Shown here in pieces: positions 1 to 8,141 of a stretch of DNA of 64,000 nt; within the stretch, counting starts at the first letter, position 1; each line of letters starts with the position of its first letter. The notes below the pieces were generated by a model. The model saw nothing but the letters and a program-made list of their open reading frames with translations, was not told the origin of the DNA and searched no databases. Made by a program: the position numbers and the translations under genes. The stretch lies in NCBI RefSeq assembly GCF_900108065.1, contig NZ_FNVQ01000005.1, positions 248,001-312,000 of the forward strand. Direction: 5' to 3'. The stretch comes from Marinobacterium lutimaris. GTDB taxonomy: Bacteria > Pseudomonadota > Gammaproteobacteria > Pseudomonadales > Balneatricaceae.

Positions 1-363
1 ACCATTCTCGCGGCCAGTCTGATGCTGGTAATCGACGAGGTAGCCGACAGCCCGTCCAAGACCATCGCGGCCGACTACATGCAGCGCTACAACGATAAGT
101 ACGGCGAAAACCCGGCCACCTTCGGCGCCAATGTTTATGACGCTGGCCTGCTGCTGGAAAACGCTATCCCCGCCGCCCTGGAAAAAGGCACGCCCGGCAG
201 CGCCGAGTTCCGTAATGCCCTGCGCGACGCTCTGGAGCAGACCAATGAGCTGGCTGCCACTCAGGGTGTTTACAGCATGACACCGGAAGACCACAGCGGC
301 TTCGATGAGCGTGGCCGCGAAATGATCACCGTGCAGGATGGCAGCTGGAAACTGCTGAAGTGA
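1..363 (+). CDS. Branched-chain amino acid-type ABC transporter substrate-binding protein (C-terminal part, truncated by window start)
   Basis: The reading frame is open from base 1, so only the last 120 residues are visible and the true start lies upstream. The visible part has the Peripla_BP_6/LivJ look: a helix with FGANVYDAGLLLENAI followed by ALRDALEQTNELAATQGVYSM and a final stretch on the second lobe ending in GSWKLLK. It should be the periplasmic receptor for the permeases and ATPases that follow (522-4161), from which it is separated by a perfect hairpin. The ligand is unknown; LivJ-like receptors of such clusters often bind aromatic acids, amides or hydroxy acids rather than leucine. 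Confidence 0.8.
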   Translation, partial: TILAASLMLVIDEVADSPSKTIAADYMQRYNDKYGENPATFGANVYDAGLLLENAIPAALEKGTPGSAEFRNALRDALEQTNELAATQGVYSMTPEDHSGFDERGREMITVQDGSWKLLK

Positions 364-382
364 GACCCGGCAGCCGGGAGCA

Positions 383-413
383 GGTAACGCTGCTTCCTGG
401 CTGCAGCGTTACC
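383..413 (+). terminator. Intercistronic stem-loop after the binding-protein gene
   Basis: A perfect 11-base inverted repeat (GGTAACGCTGC at 383-393, its complement at 403-413) with a 9-base loop lies between the binding-protein stop and the livH-like gene. Only a weak T-rich run follows, so it may act as a partial terminator or a 3' mRNA stabiliser that lets the receptor be made in excess of the membrane parts. The hairpin is seen directly; the role is inferred. Confidence 0.6.
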
Positions 414-521
414 GATTTATTCATTAGATCCATCTCTTAGCCCAACACTTGCCGAACACAGGAAAGCGGCTCAGCCTGCTCCGAGCTCGCTGCCCTGCCG
501 GTACTGAAGGACAGAAACACG

Positions 522-1565
522 ATGAACTTCCAGATAGCCGTGCTGCTTGGTCAGGACGGCGTGACCAACGGCGCGATCTACGCTCTGCTAGCCCTATCGA
601 TACTGCTGGTGTTTACCGTCACCCGCATCCTGCTGATCCCCCTGGGTGAGTTCGTCACCTACGGCGCCCTGACCATGGCGGCGATCCAGTCCGGGGAGCC
701 GACCGCGCTGGTATGGTTACTGTTGGCATTGATGCTGATCGACTGCGCGCTGGATCTGCGCCTGCTGGTGCAAAACGGCTTCAGTGCGCACAGGGCACGC
801 TGGATAGGACTCAAACTGGGCTATGCCGTGCTGATGTGCGTGCTGATCCAGACCCTGCCGCTGGCAGATATCCCGATGTTTGCGCAGGTGCTGCTGACGC
901 TGGGCCTGCTGGTGCCGCTGGGTCCGATCATCTACCGTCTGTTCTTCCAGCCCATCGCTTCCGCGTCGTCGCTGGTACTGATGATCGTGTCTATCGCGGT
1001 GCACGTAGCCATGGTCGGTATCGGCCTGCTGCTGTTCGGACCCGAGGGCGCGCGTACCCAGCCGTTTTCGGATACCGGTTTCAGCCTCGGGCCGGTGATG
1101 CTGAAAAGCCAGACCTTGTGGGTCATCCTGGTTTCCGTGGCGCTGATCGTCATGCTGTTTATCGCCTTTGAACGCACCCTTTATGGCAAAGCGCTGCGCG
1201 CGACCGCGGTTAACCGCATGGGCGCACGCCTGATGGGAATCTCCCCGGTGTTTGCCGGCAAGGCGACCTTCGCCATGGCCACCTTTATCGGCGCCATGTC
1301 CGGCATCCTGATCGCACCGATCACCACGCTCTACTTTGACTCCGGCTTCATCATCAGCCTGAAAGGCTTTGTCGGCGCTATCATCGGCGGCCTGGTGAGC
1401 TATCCGCTGGCGGCGGCCGGAGCTGTGGTTGTGGGACTGATCGAAGCCTTCTCCATGTTCTGGGCCAGCTCCTACAAAGAGATCATCGTGTTCACCCTGA
1501 TTATTCCGTTCCTGCTCTGGCGCTCTCTGACCAGTCACCATGTCGAGGAGGATGAGGAAGAATGA
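522..1565 (+). CDS. Branched-chain amino acid-type ABC transporter permease (LivH family)
   Basis: This 347-residue inner-membrane protein is almost entirely hydrophobic helices, beginning NFQIAVLLGQDGVTNGAIYA, the usual LivH opening. The EAA-like loop region MGARLMGISPVFAGKATFAM and the following GIL-rich helices match the family. It is longer than typical LivH (about 300), with an extra hydrophilic and membrane stretch at residues 65-115. It ends in a run of acidic residues. The stop overlaps the next start in ATGA (1562-1565), so it is translationally coupled to the LivM-LivG fusion. An AAGG lies about 11 bases before the ATG. It forms the channel with the LivM half of the next protein. 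Confidence 0.88.
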   Translation: MNFQIAVLLGQDGVTNGAIYALLALSILLVFTVTRILLIPLGEFVTYGALTMAAIQSGEPTALVWLLLALMLIDCALDLRLLVQNGFSAHRARWIGLKLGYAVLMCVLIQTLPLADIPMFAQVLLTLGLLVPLGPIIYRLFFQPIASASSLVLMIVSIAVHVAMVGIGLLLFGPEGARTQPFSDTGFSLGPVMLKSQTLWVILVSVALIVMLFIAFERTLYGKALRATAVNRMGARLMGISPVFAGKATFAMATFIGAMSGILIAPITTLYFDSGFIISLKGFVGAIIGGLVSYPLAAAGAVVVGLIEAFSMFWASSYKEIIVFTLIIPFLLWRSLTSHHVEEDEEE

Positions 1566-3364
1566 AACCCCGTCACCTGTTAATCGGCTTTATCGTACTG
1601 CTGGCGTTCGCGCCGCTGGTGTTACCCACCTTCCAGATCACACTGCTCAACTACATCGGCCTCTATGCGCTGGTGGTACTGGGCCTGGTACTGCTGACCG
1701 GCGTCGGCGGCATGACCAGTTTCGGCCAGGCCGCGTTCGTCGGTCTCGGTTCCTATACCAGCGCTTACCTGACCACCACCGAGCAACTGCCCACCTGGCT
1801 CGCCTGGGCCAGCGGCTCTCCCTGGCTGTCACTGCTGATCGGCATCCTGCTGACAACCCTGGTGGCGCTGATCCTCGGCGCACTGACGCTGCGTCTGTCC
1901 GGCCACTACCTGCCGCTGGGCACCATCGCCTGGGGCATTTCGCTGTACTACCTGTTCGGTACCCTGGAAGGGCTCGGGGGCCATACCGGGGTCAGTGACC
2001 TGCCGCCGATCTCCCTGTTCGGCCTGGTGCTGGATAAGGGCGAGGAGATCTACTACCTGATCTGGCTGGTGCTGCTCTGTGCCATCTTTATCACCCAGAA
2101 CCTGCTCAACTCCCGTGAAGGCCGGGCGATCCGCGCCCTGAAAGGCGGCCAGTTGATGGCCGAGTCCATGGGCGTCAACACCTTCCGCTCCAAGCTGGTC
2201 GTATTCCTGATTTCGGCGCTGTTCGCCGCCCTCTCGGGCTGGCTGTACGCCCACACCCAGCGCTTCGTCAACCCGACCCCCTTCGGCCTGAGCATGGCGA
2301 TCGATTACCTGTTCATGGCGCTGATCGGCGGTGTCGGCAGCGTCTGGGGCGCGCTGATCGGCGCCGGCGTGTTCACCATGCTGAAGCAGGCGCTGCAGGA
2401 TGTTCTACCGCACCTGCTGGGCAGTAACGGCCAGTATGAAACCATCGTCTTCGGTCTGCTGATCGTGGTGCTGATGCAGAAATCGCCGGGCGGTATCTGG
2501 CCGATCCTGATGCGCTTTGTACCGGCTCAGCTGAAGCGTCGTCGCCTGCTGCCGGAAAAACCGGCAACCAGCACCGAACTGCCGCATCGCACCCTGCCGG
2601 AACACGGCCAGGTGATCCTGGAAGCGCGCGATGTGACCCGTCGCTTTGGCGGCCTGGTTGCCAACAACAACATGAGCCTGAAGATCCACGCCGGTGAGAT
2701 TCTCGCCCTGATCGGACCCAACGGCGCCGGCAAGAGCACCATGTTCAACCAGCTCTCCGCCGTCGATACACCCACCTCCGGCGAAGTGCTGTTCCGTGGC
2801 GAAAGCCTGAAAGGCAAAAGCTCGCGGGAAGTGGCCAAGATGGGCATGAGCCGCACCTTCCAGCATGTGAAACTGCTGCCGACCATGACGGTACTGGAGA
2901 ACGTGGCGATCGGCGCCCACCTGCGCGGCAGCAAGGGCGTGATCAGCTCGGCACTGCACCTGGAGCGCCTGGAGGAAACCAGCCTGCTGCAGGAAGCGGA
3001 GCGCCAGCTCAAGCGCGTGGGCCTAGGCGACTATCTCTACGAGGAAGCCGGCAGCCTGGCCCTGGGCCAGCAGCGTATCCTGGAGATCGCCCGCGCACTC
3101 TGCGCCGATCCCTGCCTGCTGCTGCTGGATGAACCGGCCGCCGGTCTGCGTCACAAGGAGAAACAGGCGCTGGCGGAGCTGCTCAGCAAGCTGCGTGGCG
3201 AAGGCATGGCGATCCTGCTGGTCGAGCACGACATGGACTTCGTTATGGGGCTGGTGGATCGCATCGTGGTGATGGAGTTTGGCGAGAAGATCGCCGAGGG
3301 CCTGCCGGAAGAGATCCAGACCAACCCGGCCGTACTTGAAGCCTACCTGGGAGGCGCCGACTGA
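1562..3364 (+). CDS. Fused LivM-type permease and LivG-type ATPase of a branched-chain-type ABC transporter
   Basis: The 600-residue protein joins two subunits that are separate in E. coli. Residues 1-320 are a LivM permease (opening helices, GGVGSVWGALIGAGVF near 260-275). Residues 345-600 are a LivG ATPase with Walker A GPNGAGKST, a family-typical degenerate signature LALGQQR, Walker B LLLLDEPAAGL and the switch histidine in LLVEHDMDFV. A basic linker (LKRRRLLPEKPATSTELPHR) connects them. It overlaps livH by 4 bases and the livF start shares a base with its stop (TGATG). Fusion fixes a 1:1 ratio of this permease and ATPase. I see no frameshift, so the fusion appears genuine. Confidence 0.92.
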   Translation: MKPRHLLIGFIVLLAFAPLVLPTFQITLLNYIGLYALVVLGLVLLTGVGGMTSFGQAAFVGLGSYTSAYLTTTEQLPTWLAWASGSPWLSLLIGILLTTLVALILGALTLRLSGHYLPLGTIAWGISLYYLFGTLEGLGGHTGVSDLPPISLFGLVLDKGEEIYYLIWLVLLCAIFITQNLLNSREGRAIRALKGGQLMAESMGVNTFRSKLVVFLISALFAALSGWLYAHTQRFVNPTPFGLSMAIDYLFMALIGGVGSVWGALIGAGVFTMLKQALQDVLPHLLGSNGQYETIVFGLLIVVLMQKSPGGIWPILMRFVPAQLKRRRLLPEKPATSTELPHRTLPEHGQVILEARDVTRRFGGLVANNNMSLKIHAGEILALIGPNGAGKSTMFNQLSAVDTPTSGEVLFRGESLKGKSSREVAKMGMSRTFQHVKLLPTMTVLENVAIGAHLRGSKGVISSALHLERLEETSLLQEAERQLKRVGLGDYLYEEAGSLALGQQRILEIARALCADPCLLLLDEPAAGLRHKEKQALAELLSKLRGEGMAILLVEHDMDFVMGLVDRIVVMEFGEKIAEGLPEEIQTNPAVLEAYLGGAD

Positions 3365-4161
3365 TGAATGCCACAACAACCAATACTGCCAACAGCAATG
3401 CCAGGAACAGCTCTGGCGAGCTGCTGCTGGATGTCAAACAGCTGCATGTTTCCTACGGCATGGTCGAGGCCGTCACCGGTATCGACCTGCAGGTCCGCGA
3501 AGGCCAGATCGTCACCGTTATCGGCCCCAACGGGGCCGGCAAAACCACCCTGCTGTCGGCCATCATCGGCATGCTGAAGTCCAAGGGCGACGTCCACTTC
3601 GACGGTAACTTCTACAAGGTGCCGGATGTGGAGCAGATGGTCGGCAAGGGCCTGGGGCTGGTGCCGGAGAAGCGCGAGCTGTTCACCAGTATGAGCGTGG
3701 CCGACAACCTGCAGTTGGGCGCTTTTCAGCGCTACCGCCGCGGCGACCGTGGTTACGAAACCACCCTGTCCGAGGTGTACAGCCTGTTCCCGCGCCTGTG
3801 GGAGCGCCGCAAACAGCTGGCCGGCACCCTATCCGGGGGCGAGCGCCAGATGCTGGCCATCGGCCGCGCCCTGATGGGCAAGCCGCGCCTGCTGATGCTG
3901 GATGAACCGAGCCTGGGCCTGGCGCCGCTGATCACCCGCGAGATCTTCCGCATCTTTGCCGATCTGCGTCGCCAGGGCGTATCGATCCTGCTGGTAGAGC
4001 AGAACGCCCGCGCCGCACTGAAAGTGGCCGACTACGCCTACGTACTCGAAGGCGGCCAGGTCGCCATGCAGGGCGAGGCCGCCGATCTGGCCAACGACCC
4101 GCGGGTGATCGAGGCGTACCTGGGCCTGGCCAGCAAACACCAGGAACTGCTCTCCAGCTGA
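3364..4161 (+). CDS. Branched-chain amino acid-type ABC transporter ATP-binding protein (LivF family)
   Basis: At 265 residues this is a typical LivF ATPase: Walker A GPNGAGKTT, signature LSGGERQM, Walker B LLMLDEPSLGLAP and LLVEQNARAAL in the switch region. An N-terminal extension of about 20 polar residues (NATTTNTANSNARNSSG) precedes the ATPase fold; an alternative start further in is possible but has no better ribosome site. It would pair with the LivG half of the preceding fusion to energise uptake. It is the last transporter gene and is followed by a strong hairpin terminator, so the dehydrogenase and aldolase genes downstream depend on read-through or a separate promoter. Confidence 0.92.
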   Translation: MNATTTNTANSNARNSSGELLLDVKQLHVSYGMVEAVTGIDLQVREGQIVTVIGPNGAGKTTLLSAIIGMLKSKGDVHFDGNFYKVPDVEQMVGKGLGLVPEKRELFTSMSVADNLQLGAFQRYRRGDRGYETTLSEVYSLFPRLWERRKQLAGTLSGGERQMLAIGRALMGKPRLLMLDEPSLGLAPLITREIFRIFADLRRQGVSILLVEQNARAALKVADYAYVLEGGQVAMQGEAADLANDPRVIEAYLGLASKHQELLSS

Positions 4162-4180
4162 ACCAACCTGCTCAACGACT

Positions 4181-4211
4181 GGCCCCTCTCTTTTTCTGGA
4201 GGGGCCTTTAT
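4181..4211 (+). terminator. Rho-independent terminator after livF
   Basis: GGCCCCTC at 4181-4188 pairs perfectly with GAGGGGCC at 4199-4206, with a 10-base loop and the tail TTTATT. It ends only a few bases before the next gene, so it likely reduces rather than abolishes transcription into it. Confidence 0.75.
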
Positions 4212-4238
4212 TGGAACGACCCGATGAAAGAGATTGGA

Positions 4239-5222
4239 ATGCGCATCTGTATCGCCGGTGCCGGCGCCATAGGCTGCACCCTGGCCGCACGCCTCGCCGC
4301 TTCGGGACAAAGCGTCAATGTGCTGGCAAGGGGCGAAACCCTTAACAGCCTGCAGCGCGATGGCGTCTATCTGAACGATTTGGAGGGCGAACACCGGGCC
4401 GCCGTAAACGCCAGCGATTCAGCAGAGGCGCTCGGTCCCCAGGATCTGATTTTTGTCTGCACCAAGGAGCCGGCACTGGCCGCAATCATGCGCCAGATCC
4501 AGCCGATGCTGCATGAGGATACGGTGGTGATACCGGTGGTGAACGGTGTGCCCTGGTGGTATTTCCAGGGAGTCGATGGCCGCTTTGCCGATCACCGTAT
4601 CCAGGCCGTCGACCCGGACGGCGAGCTGTCGCGGCTGATTCCGGCCCGACACCTGATCGGCGCGGTGGTGTTTATCACCGCGGTCCGCAAGGCGCCCGGC
4701 GTGGTGGAATCCACTAACCCGCATCTGATGATCCTCGGTGAGATCGATCACCAGCTCAGCGAGCGGCTGGAACGGATTCGCAGTCTGGTCGAGAACGCCG
4801 GTATCGAAGCCCGCGCCAGCGATAATATCCGCGATCAGATCTGGACCAAGATCACCGCCAACCTGACCTCCAATCCGCTGTCCGTGGTCACCGAGGCAAC
4901 GCTGGAGCAGATCTACAGCGATGACCACCTGAGCCCGCTGGTGAGGCAGATCTTCGATGAGGTGATCCAGGTGGCTGCCGCCCATGGCGCGCGTATCCGT
5001 TTCGATCCACAAACCTTTATGGAGCTCGGCGCCGGTATGGGCGCCGTGAAAACCTCCATGCTGCAGGACCACGAGCAGGGCAGCCCGCTGGAACTCGCGG
5101 CTATAGGCCATGCCGTTCTTGAGCTGGCCGAGCTGGTGGGGCTGCAGATGCCGACCACCCGCCATGTACTGGCACTGACCGACTTCATGGCGAATAAACG
5201 CCGGTCGGAAAAGGCCGCCTGA
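4239..5222 (+). CDS. Ketopantoate reductase-family (PanE/ApbA-like) NAD(P)-dependent dehydrogenase
   Basis: The protein opens with the dinucleotide-binding motif RICIAGAGAIGCTLAARL. An upstream ATG at 4224 is in frame, but the 4239 start has AAAGAG at the right distance and puts the motif at the N-terminus as in PanE. The second domain keeps the catalytic lysine in KITANLTSNPLS and the acidic residue in GSPLELAAIGHAV. At 327 residues the length is normal. This family reduces 2-oxo acids or oxidises 2-hydroxy acids; genes of this kind next to aldolase-family genes and transporters are usually catabolic paralogues rather than the pantothenate enzyme. VNGVPWWYFQG is typical of such paralogues. 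The substrate is unknown. Confidence 0.85.
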   Translation: MRICIAGAGAIGCTLAARLAASGQSVNVLARGETLNSLQRDGVYLNDLEGEHRAAVNASDSAEALGPQDLIFVCTKEPALAAIMRQIQPMLHEDTVVIPVVNGVPWWYFQGVDGRFADHRIQAVDPDGELSRLIPARHLIGAVVFITAVRKAPGVVESTNPHLMILGEIDHQLSERLERIRSLVENAGIEARASDNIRDQIWTKITANLTSNPLSVVTEATLEQIYSDDHLSPLVRQIFDEVIQVAAAHGARIRFDPQTFMELGAGMGAVKTSMLQDHEQGSPLELAAIGHAVLELAELVGLQMPTTRHVLALTDFMANKRRSEKAA

Positions 5223-5268
5223 TCAATCACAAGCCAATAAGTGATATAGCCTTTACAAGGAGATAACC

Positions 5269-6030
5269 GTGAGCGAGTCAATTACCCGTCCAGAGCATAT
5301 CAGCGAAGCCGAGTGGGAACTGCGCATCAAGCTGGCCCACTGCTACCACCTGGTGGACTACTTCGGCTGGACCGAGACCATCTTCAACCATATTTCCGCT
5401 CGCCTGATGGATCAGGAAGGCTGTTACCTGGTTAACCCCTTCGGTCTGAACTACACCGAAATCACCCCCGCCAACCTGATCAAGGTGGATGTGGACGGCA
5501 ACAAGCTGGACGACTCTCCGTACGACGGTAACCCGGCGGGATTTGCCCTGCACGGAGCGATCCATGAGGCGCGTGACGACATCCATTGTGTGATTCACAC
5601 CCACACCAATGCAGTGTCTGCCGTAGCCGCCAAGAAAGACGGCTTTAGCATGAACAACTTCTACGGTGCGCAGATGTATGGCCGGGTAGGTTTCCACGCC
5701 TTCGAAGGCATCACCCTGTTCCAGGACGAAAAGAGCCGCATGCTGGAAAGCCTGGGTGACAAGCACGTGCTCATTCTGCGCAACCACGGTATCGCTGTGG
5801 GCGAGATGGATATCGAGCGTACCTTCTTCCTGCTATGGAGCGCACAACGCGCCGCTGAAATCCAGGTCGCTGCCGGTGCCGCTGGCGGCGAAGATGTGAT
5901 TATAGAGGATGCTATCGGCCAGAAATGTGCTGACCTGACACAAATGCTGATCAAGGAAAGCGGCTTCGCCGACAAGTTCTTTAATGCGATGGTTCGCAAG
6001 ATGGAAGCGGAACGCGGCGCCTGCTGGTAA
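5269..6030 (+). CDS. Class II aldolase/adducin-family protein
   Basis: The start is GTG with AAGGAG seven to eight bases upstream (5256-5261), which decides it. The 253-residue protein has the class II aldolase fold: FGWTETIFNHISAR, NPFGLNYTEIT, the zinc-binding CVIHTHTNAVSAVAA and NHGIAVGE with a third histidine. Family members cleave or epimerise sugar phosphates, or decarboxylate related oxo acids using zinc. It follows the PanE-like dehydrogenase by 46 bases, suggesting successive steps, oxidation and then retro-aldol or decarboxylation. A clear paralogue lies at 20338-21129 in another transporter cluster. Confidence 0.88.
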   Translation: MSESITRPEHISEAEWELRIKLAHCYHLVDYFGWTETIFNHISARLMDQEGCYLVNPFGLNYTEITPANLIKVDVDGNKLDDSPYDGNPAGFALHGAIHEARDDIHCVIHTHTNAVSAVAAKKDGFSMNNFYGAQMYGRVGFHAFEGITLFQDEKSRMLESLGDKHVLILRNHGIAVGEMDIERTFFLLWSAQRAAEIQVAAGAAGGEDVIIEDAIGQKCADLTQMLIKESGFADKFFNAMVRKMEAERGACW

Positions 6031-6107
6031 GTCACCGGTTCTGGGTGCGACGGGGGTCTGCACTACCCTCGCTGCGCCCTTTCTATCCGCGCAGGCTTCC
6101 GCTTTAT

Positions 6108-6136
6108 TTGCCCACATCAGTGGGTTTCCCTATAGT
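6108..6136 (+). promoter_or_regulatory. Sigma-70-type promoter upstream of the MarR gene
   Basis: TTGCCC at 6108-6113 and TATAGT at 6131-6136 are separated by 17 bases. The predicted transcript begins about 25 bases before the MarR start. Confidence 0.5.
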
Positions 6137-6166
6137 TTACGGCTCAGAGAGAGTTATCCTGTCCAT

Positions 6167-6643
6167 ATGAGATCTACAGGTTCCCGCTTGCGTCGCTATA
6201 ACCCCACCAGTGACGATTTCAAAAAAGAGGAATTTCCTCTTTATTGGCTCGCCCGCGTGCATGGCCGTTACACCCTGGCCATGGAAAAAACGCTGAAAAA
6301 GATCGGCATGGATATCCCCCGCTACCGCATCCTGTTCATTCTGAAAGAACAGGGAATCTCGAGCATCTCCGAGATCGCGGAGCACGCCGTGGCCAAGCTG
6401 CCCACCATCACCAAGACCATCTACCGAATGAAGGATGATGGCCTGGTGGATACGGCGCCAAGCCCCGACGACGGTCGCGTCACCCAGGTCACCCTGACCG
6501 CCAAGGGTCAGGAAGCGATCATCAGTATCGAAGAGGCCACCACCAAACTCTTCAACCAGAGTTTCAAGGGCATGACCGAAGCCCAGCTCAAGCGCCTTAA
6601 CCGGATGCTCGAGACAATCTTCAACAACCTGCCCGAACACTGA
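6167..6643 (+). CDS. MarR-family transcriptional regulator
   Basis: The 158-residue protein has a MarR winged helix: helix IGMDIPRYRILFILKEQG, recognition region SISEIAEHAVAKLPTITKTI and wing DGLVDTAPSPDDGRVTQVTL with the conserved DxR. The frame is open further upstream to 5984, but that part overlaps the aldolase gene and lacks family features; the ATG at 6167 follows a good promoter. MarR proteins are dimeric repressors relieved by small ligands, often aromatic or hydroxy acids. Its place at the end of the Liv-PanE-aldolase cluster makes it the likely regulator of that cluster. Confidence 0.88.
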   Translation: MRSTGSRLRRYNPTSDDFKKEEFPLYWLARVHGRYTLAMEKTLKKIGMDIPRYRILFILKEQGISSISEIAEHAVAKLPTITKTIYRMKDDGLVDTAPSPDDGRVTQVTLTAKGQEAIISIEEATTKLFNQSFKGMTEAQLKRLNRMLETIFNNLPEH

Positions 6644-6661
6644 GGCGCTTGCCTCAGTGTT
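6636..6661 (+). terminator. Hairpin overlapping the MarR stop codon
   Basis: AACACTGAGGC (6636-6646) pairs perfectly with GCCTCAGTGTT (6651-6661) around a GCTT loop. The stop codon lies in the left arm. No T tract follows, so termination may be weak. Confidence 0.5.
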
Positions 6662-6679
6662 GAACCTATCTTCAAACGA

Positions 6680-6701
6680 AGCTTCAACCAGAGCTTCAAC
6701 C
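6680..6701. repeat. Short direct repeat, AGCTTCAACC twice
   Basis: AGCTTCAACC occurs at 6680-6689 and 6692-6701, a 12-base period. It lies between marR and metY and could be a pair of binding half-sites or simple slippage. Confidence 0.5.
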
Positions 6702-6831
6702 CGAACATCCACTGACCTTCGTCTGCTACCGCTTTGGGCACCCAGTGCTAGACTCACTGCTCCTATAACTCTCAACTAGCGTTCCAATAGCGCTCTAAAA
6801 CCCGAATAAAAACAGCAGACAGGACGTTCTC

Positions 6832-8103
6832 ATGAAGCTCGAAACCCTTGCCGTGCACGCCGGATACAGCCCAGACCCCACCACCAAGGCAGTGGCTGTA
6901 CCTATCTACCAGACCACCTCCTACGCCTTTGATGATGCCCAGCACGGTGCAGACCTGTTCGACCTGAAAGTGGCTGGCAACATCTACACCCGCATCATGA
7001 ACCCCACCAACGATGTGCTGGAACAGCGCATGGCGGCGCTGGAGGGCGGTATTGCGGGGCTCGCGGTGGCTTCAGGCATGGCGGCGATCACCTACGCGAT
7101 CCAGACGCTGTGTGAGACCGGTGACAACATCATCTCCACCAGCGAGCTGTATGGAGGCACCTACAACCTGTTTGCCCATACCCTGCCGCGCCAGGGGATC
7201 GAAGTGCGTTTTGTGAACAAGCACGACCTGACCCAGATCGAATCGCTGATCGATGATCGCACCAAGGCGGTGTTCTGCGAAACTGTAGGTAACCCCTCCG
7301 GCGGCATAATAGACATGGAAAAGGTGGCCGAGCTGGCTCACCGCCACGGCGTGCCGGTAATCGCCGATAACACCGTACCCAGCCCGGTGCTCTGGCGCCC
7401 CATCGAGCATGGCGCCGATATCGTCGTCATCTCGGCCACCAAGTACGCCGGCGGCCACGGTAACTCGGTGGGTGGCGTGATTGTCGATTCCGGAAAATTC
7501 CCCTGGGACCAGCACAAGCAGCGCTTTGCCCTGCTGAACCAGCCGGACGCGTCCTACCACGGCGTGGTGTATACCGAGGCGTTCGGGCCTGCGGCATTCA
7601 TCGGCCGTGCCCGCGTGGTGCCGCTACGCAACATGGGCGCGGCGATCTCACCGATGAACGTGTTCCTGATTCTGCAAGGGATCGAAACCCTGCCACTGCG
7701 GATGGAGAGAATCTGCGACAGCACCCAGGCGATCGCCGAGTACCTGGAAAACCATCCCGCCGTCACTTGGGTAAAATACGCGGGCCTGGAGAGCCACCCG
7801 GATTATCACCTGGCGCAGAAATACATGAACGGCAAGGCCTCCGGCATTCTCAGCTTCGGTCTGAAGAGCGGCCGCGAAGGCACCCGCCGCTTCTACGATG
7901 CGCTGGAGGTGTTCACCCGCCTGGTGAATATCGGCGACTGCAAATCTCTGGCGGCGATTCCGGCGGAAACCACCCACCGCCAGCTCAACGATGAGGAACT
8001 GGCCTCCGCCGGCGTCTCACCGGAGATGGTGCGTCTGTCGATCGGTATCGAGCACATCGACGACCTTATCGCCGATCTGGACCAGGCGCTGGCCAAGGCC
8101 TGA
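6832..8103 (+). CDS. metY: O-acetylhomoserine aminocarboxypropyltransferase (sulfhydrylase)
   Basis: The 423-residue protein is a Cys/Met-metabolism PLP enzyme. It starts KLETLAVHAGYSPDPTTKAV, has YTRIMNPTNDVLEQRMAALE for cofactor and substrate contacts, and carries the PLP lysine in ISATKYAGGHGNSVGG. Length and the tail GVSPEMVRLSIGIEHIDDL match MetY rather than cystathionine synthase MetB. It makes homocysteine directly from O-acetylhomoserine and sulfide in the cytoplasm. It is a single-gene unit, convergent with the YeiE-like regulator. Distinguishing MetY from the succinyl-homoserine enzyme MetZ is not fully secure, but the inserted segment after the PLP lysine favours MetY. Confidence 0.92.
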   Translation: MKLETLAVHAGYSPDPTTKAVAVPIYQTTSYAFDDAQHGADLFDLKVAGNIYTRIMNPTNDVLEQRMAALEGGIAGLAVASGMAAITYAIQTLCETGDNIISTSELYGGTYNLFAHTLPRQGIEVRFVNKHDLTQIESLIDDRTKAVFCETVGNPSGGIIDMEKVAELAHRHGVPVIADNTVPSPVLWRPIEHGADIVVISATKYAGGHGNSVGGVIVDSGKFPWDQHKQRFALLNQPDASYHGVVYTEAFGPAAFIGRARVVPLRNMGAAISPMNVFLILQGIETLPLRMERICDSTQAIAEYLENHPAVTWVKYAGLESHPDYHLAQKYMNGKASGILSFGLKSGREGTRRFYDALEVFTRLVNIGDCKSLAAIPAETTHRQLNDEELASAGVSPEMVRLSIGIEHIDDLIADLDQALAKA

Positions 8104-8105
8104 CT

Positions 8106-8141
8106 CTACTCAGGACCCTACTCAGGCCCATGCTCAGGCGC
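8106..8141. repeat. Three tandem 12-base repeats at the metY / LysR 3' junction
   Basis: CTACTCAGGACC (8106-8117), CTACTCAGGCCC (8118-8129) and ATGCTCAGGCGC (8130-8141) follow one another. The third copy includes the stop codon of the LysR gene on the other strand. Probably replication slippage in a convergent spacer. Confidence 0.6.

Noticed and set aside
717-1541. 274-codon minus-strand frame opposite the livH-like gene
   Set aside because: Gln/His/Arg-rich composition typical of an antisense shadow of a GC-rich gene; no ribosome site or family motif.
5984-6166. Upstream extension of the MarR gene
   Set aside because: Overlaps the aldolase 3' end and the MarR promoter; the extra residues have no MarR features.
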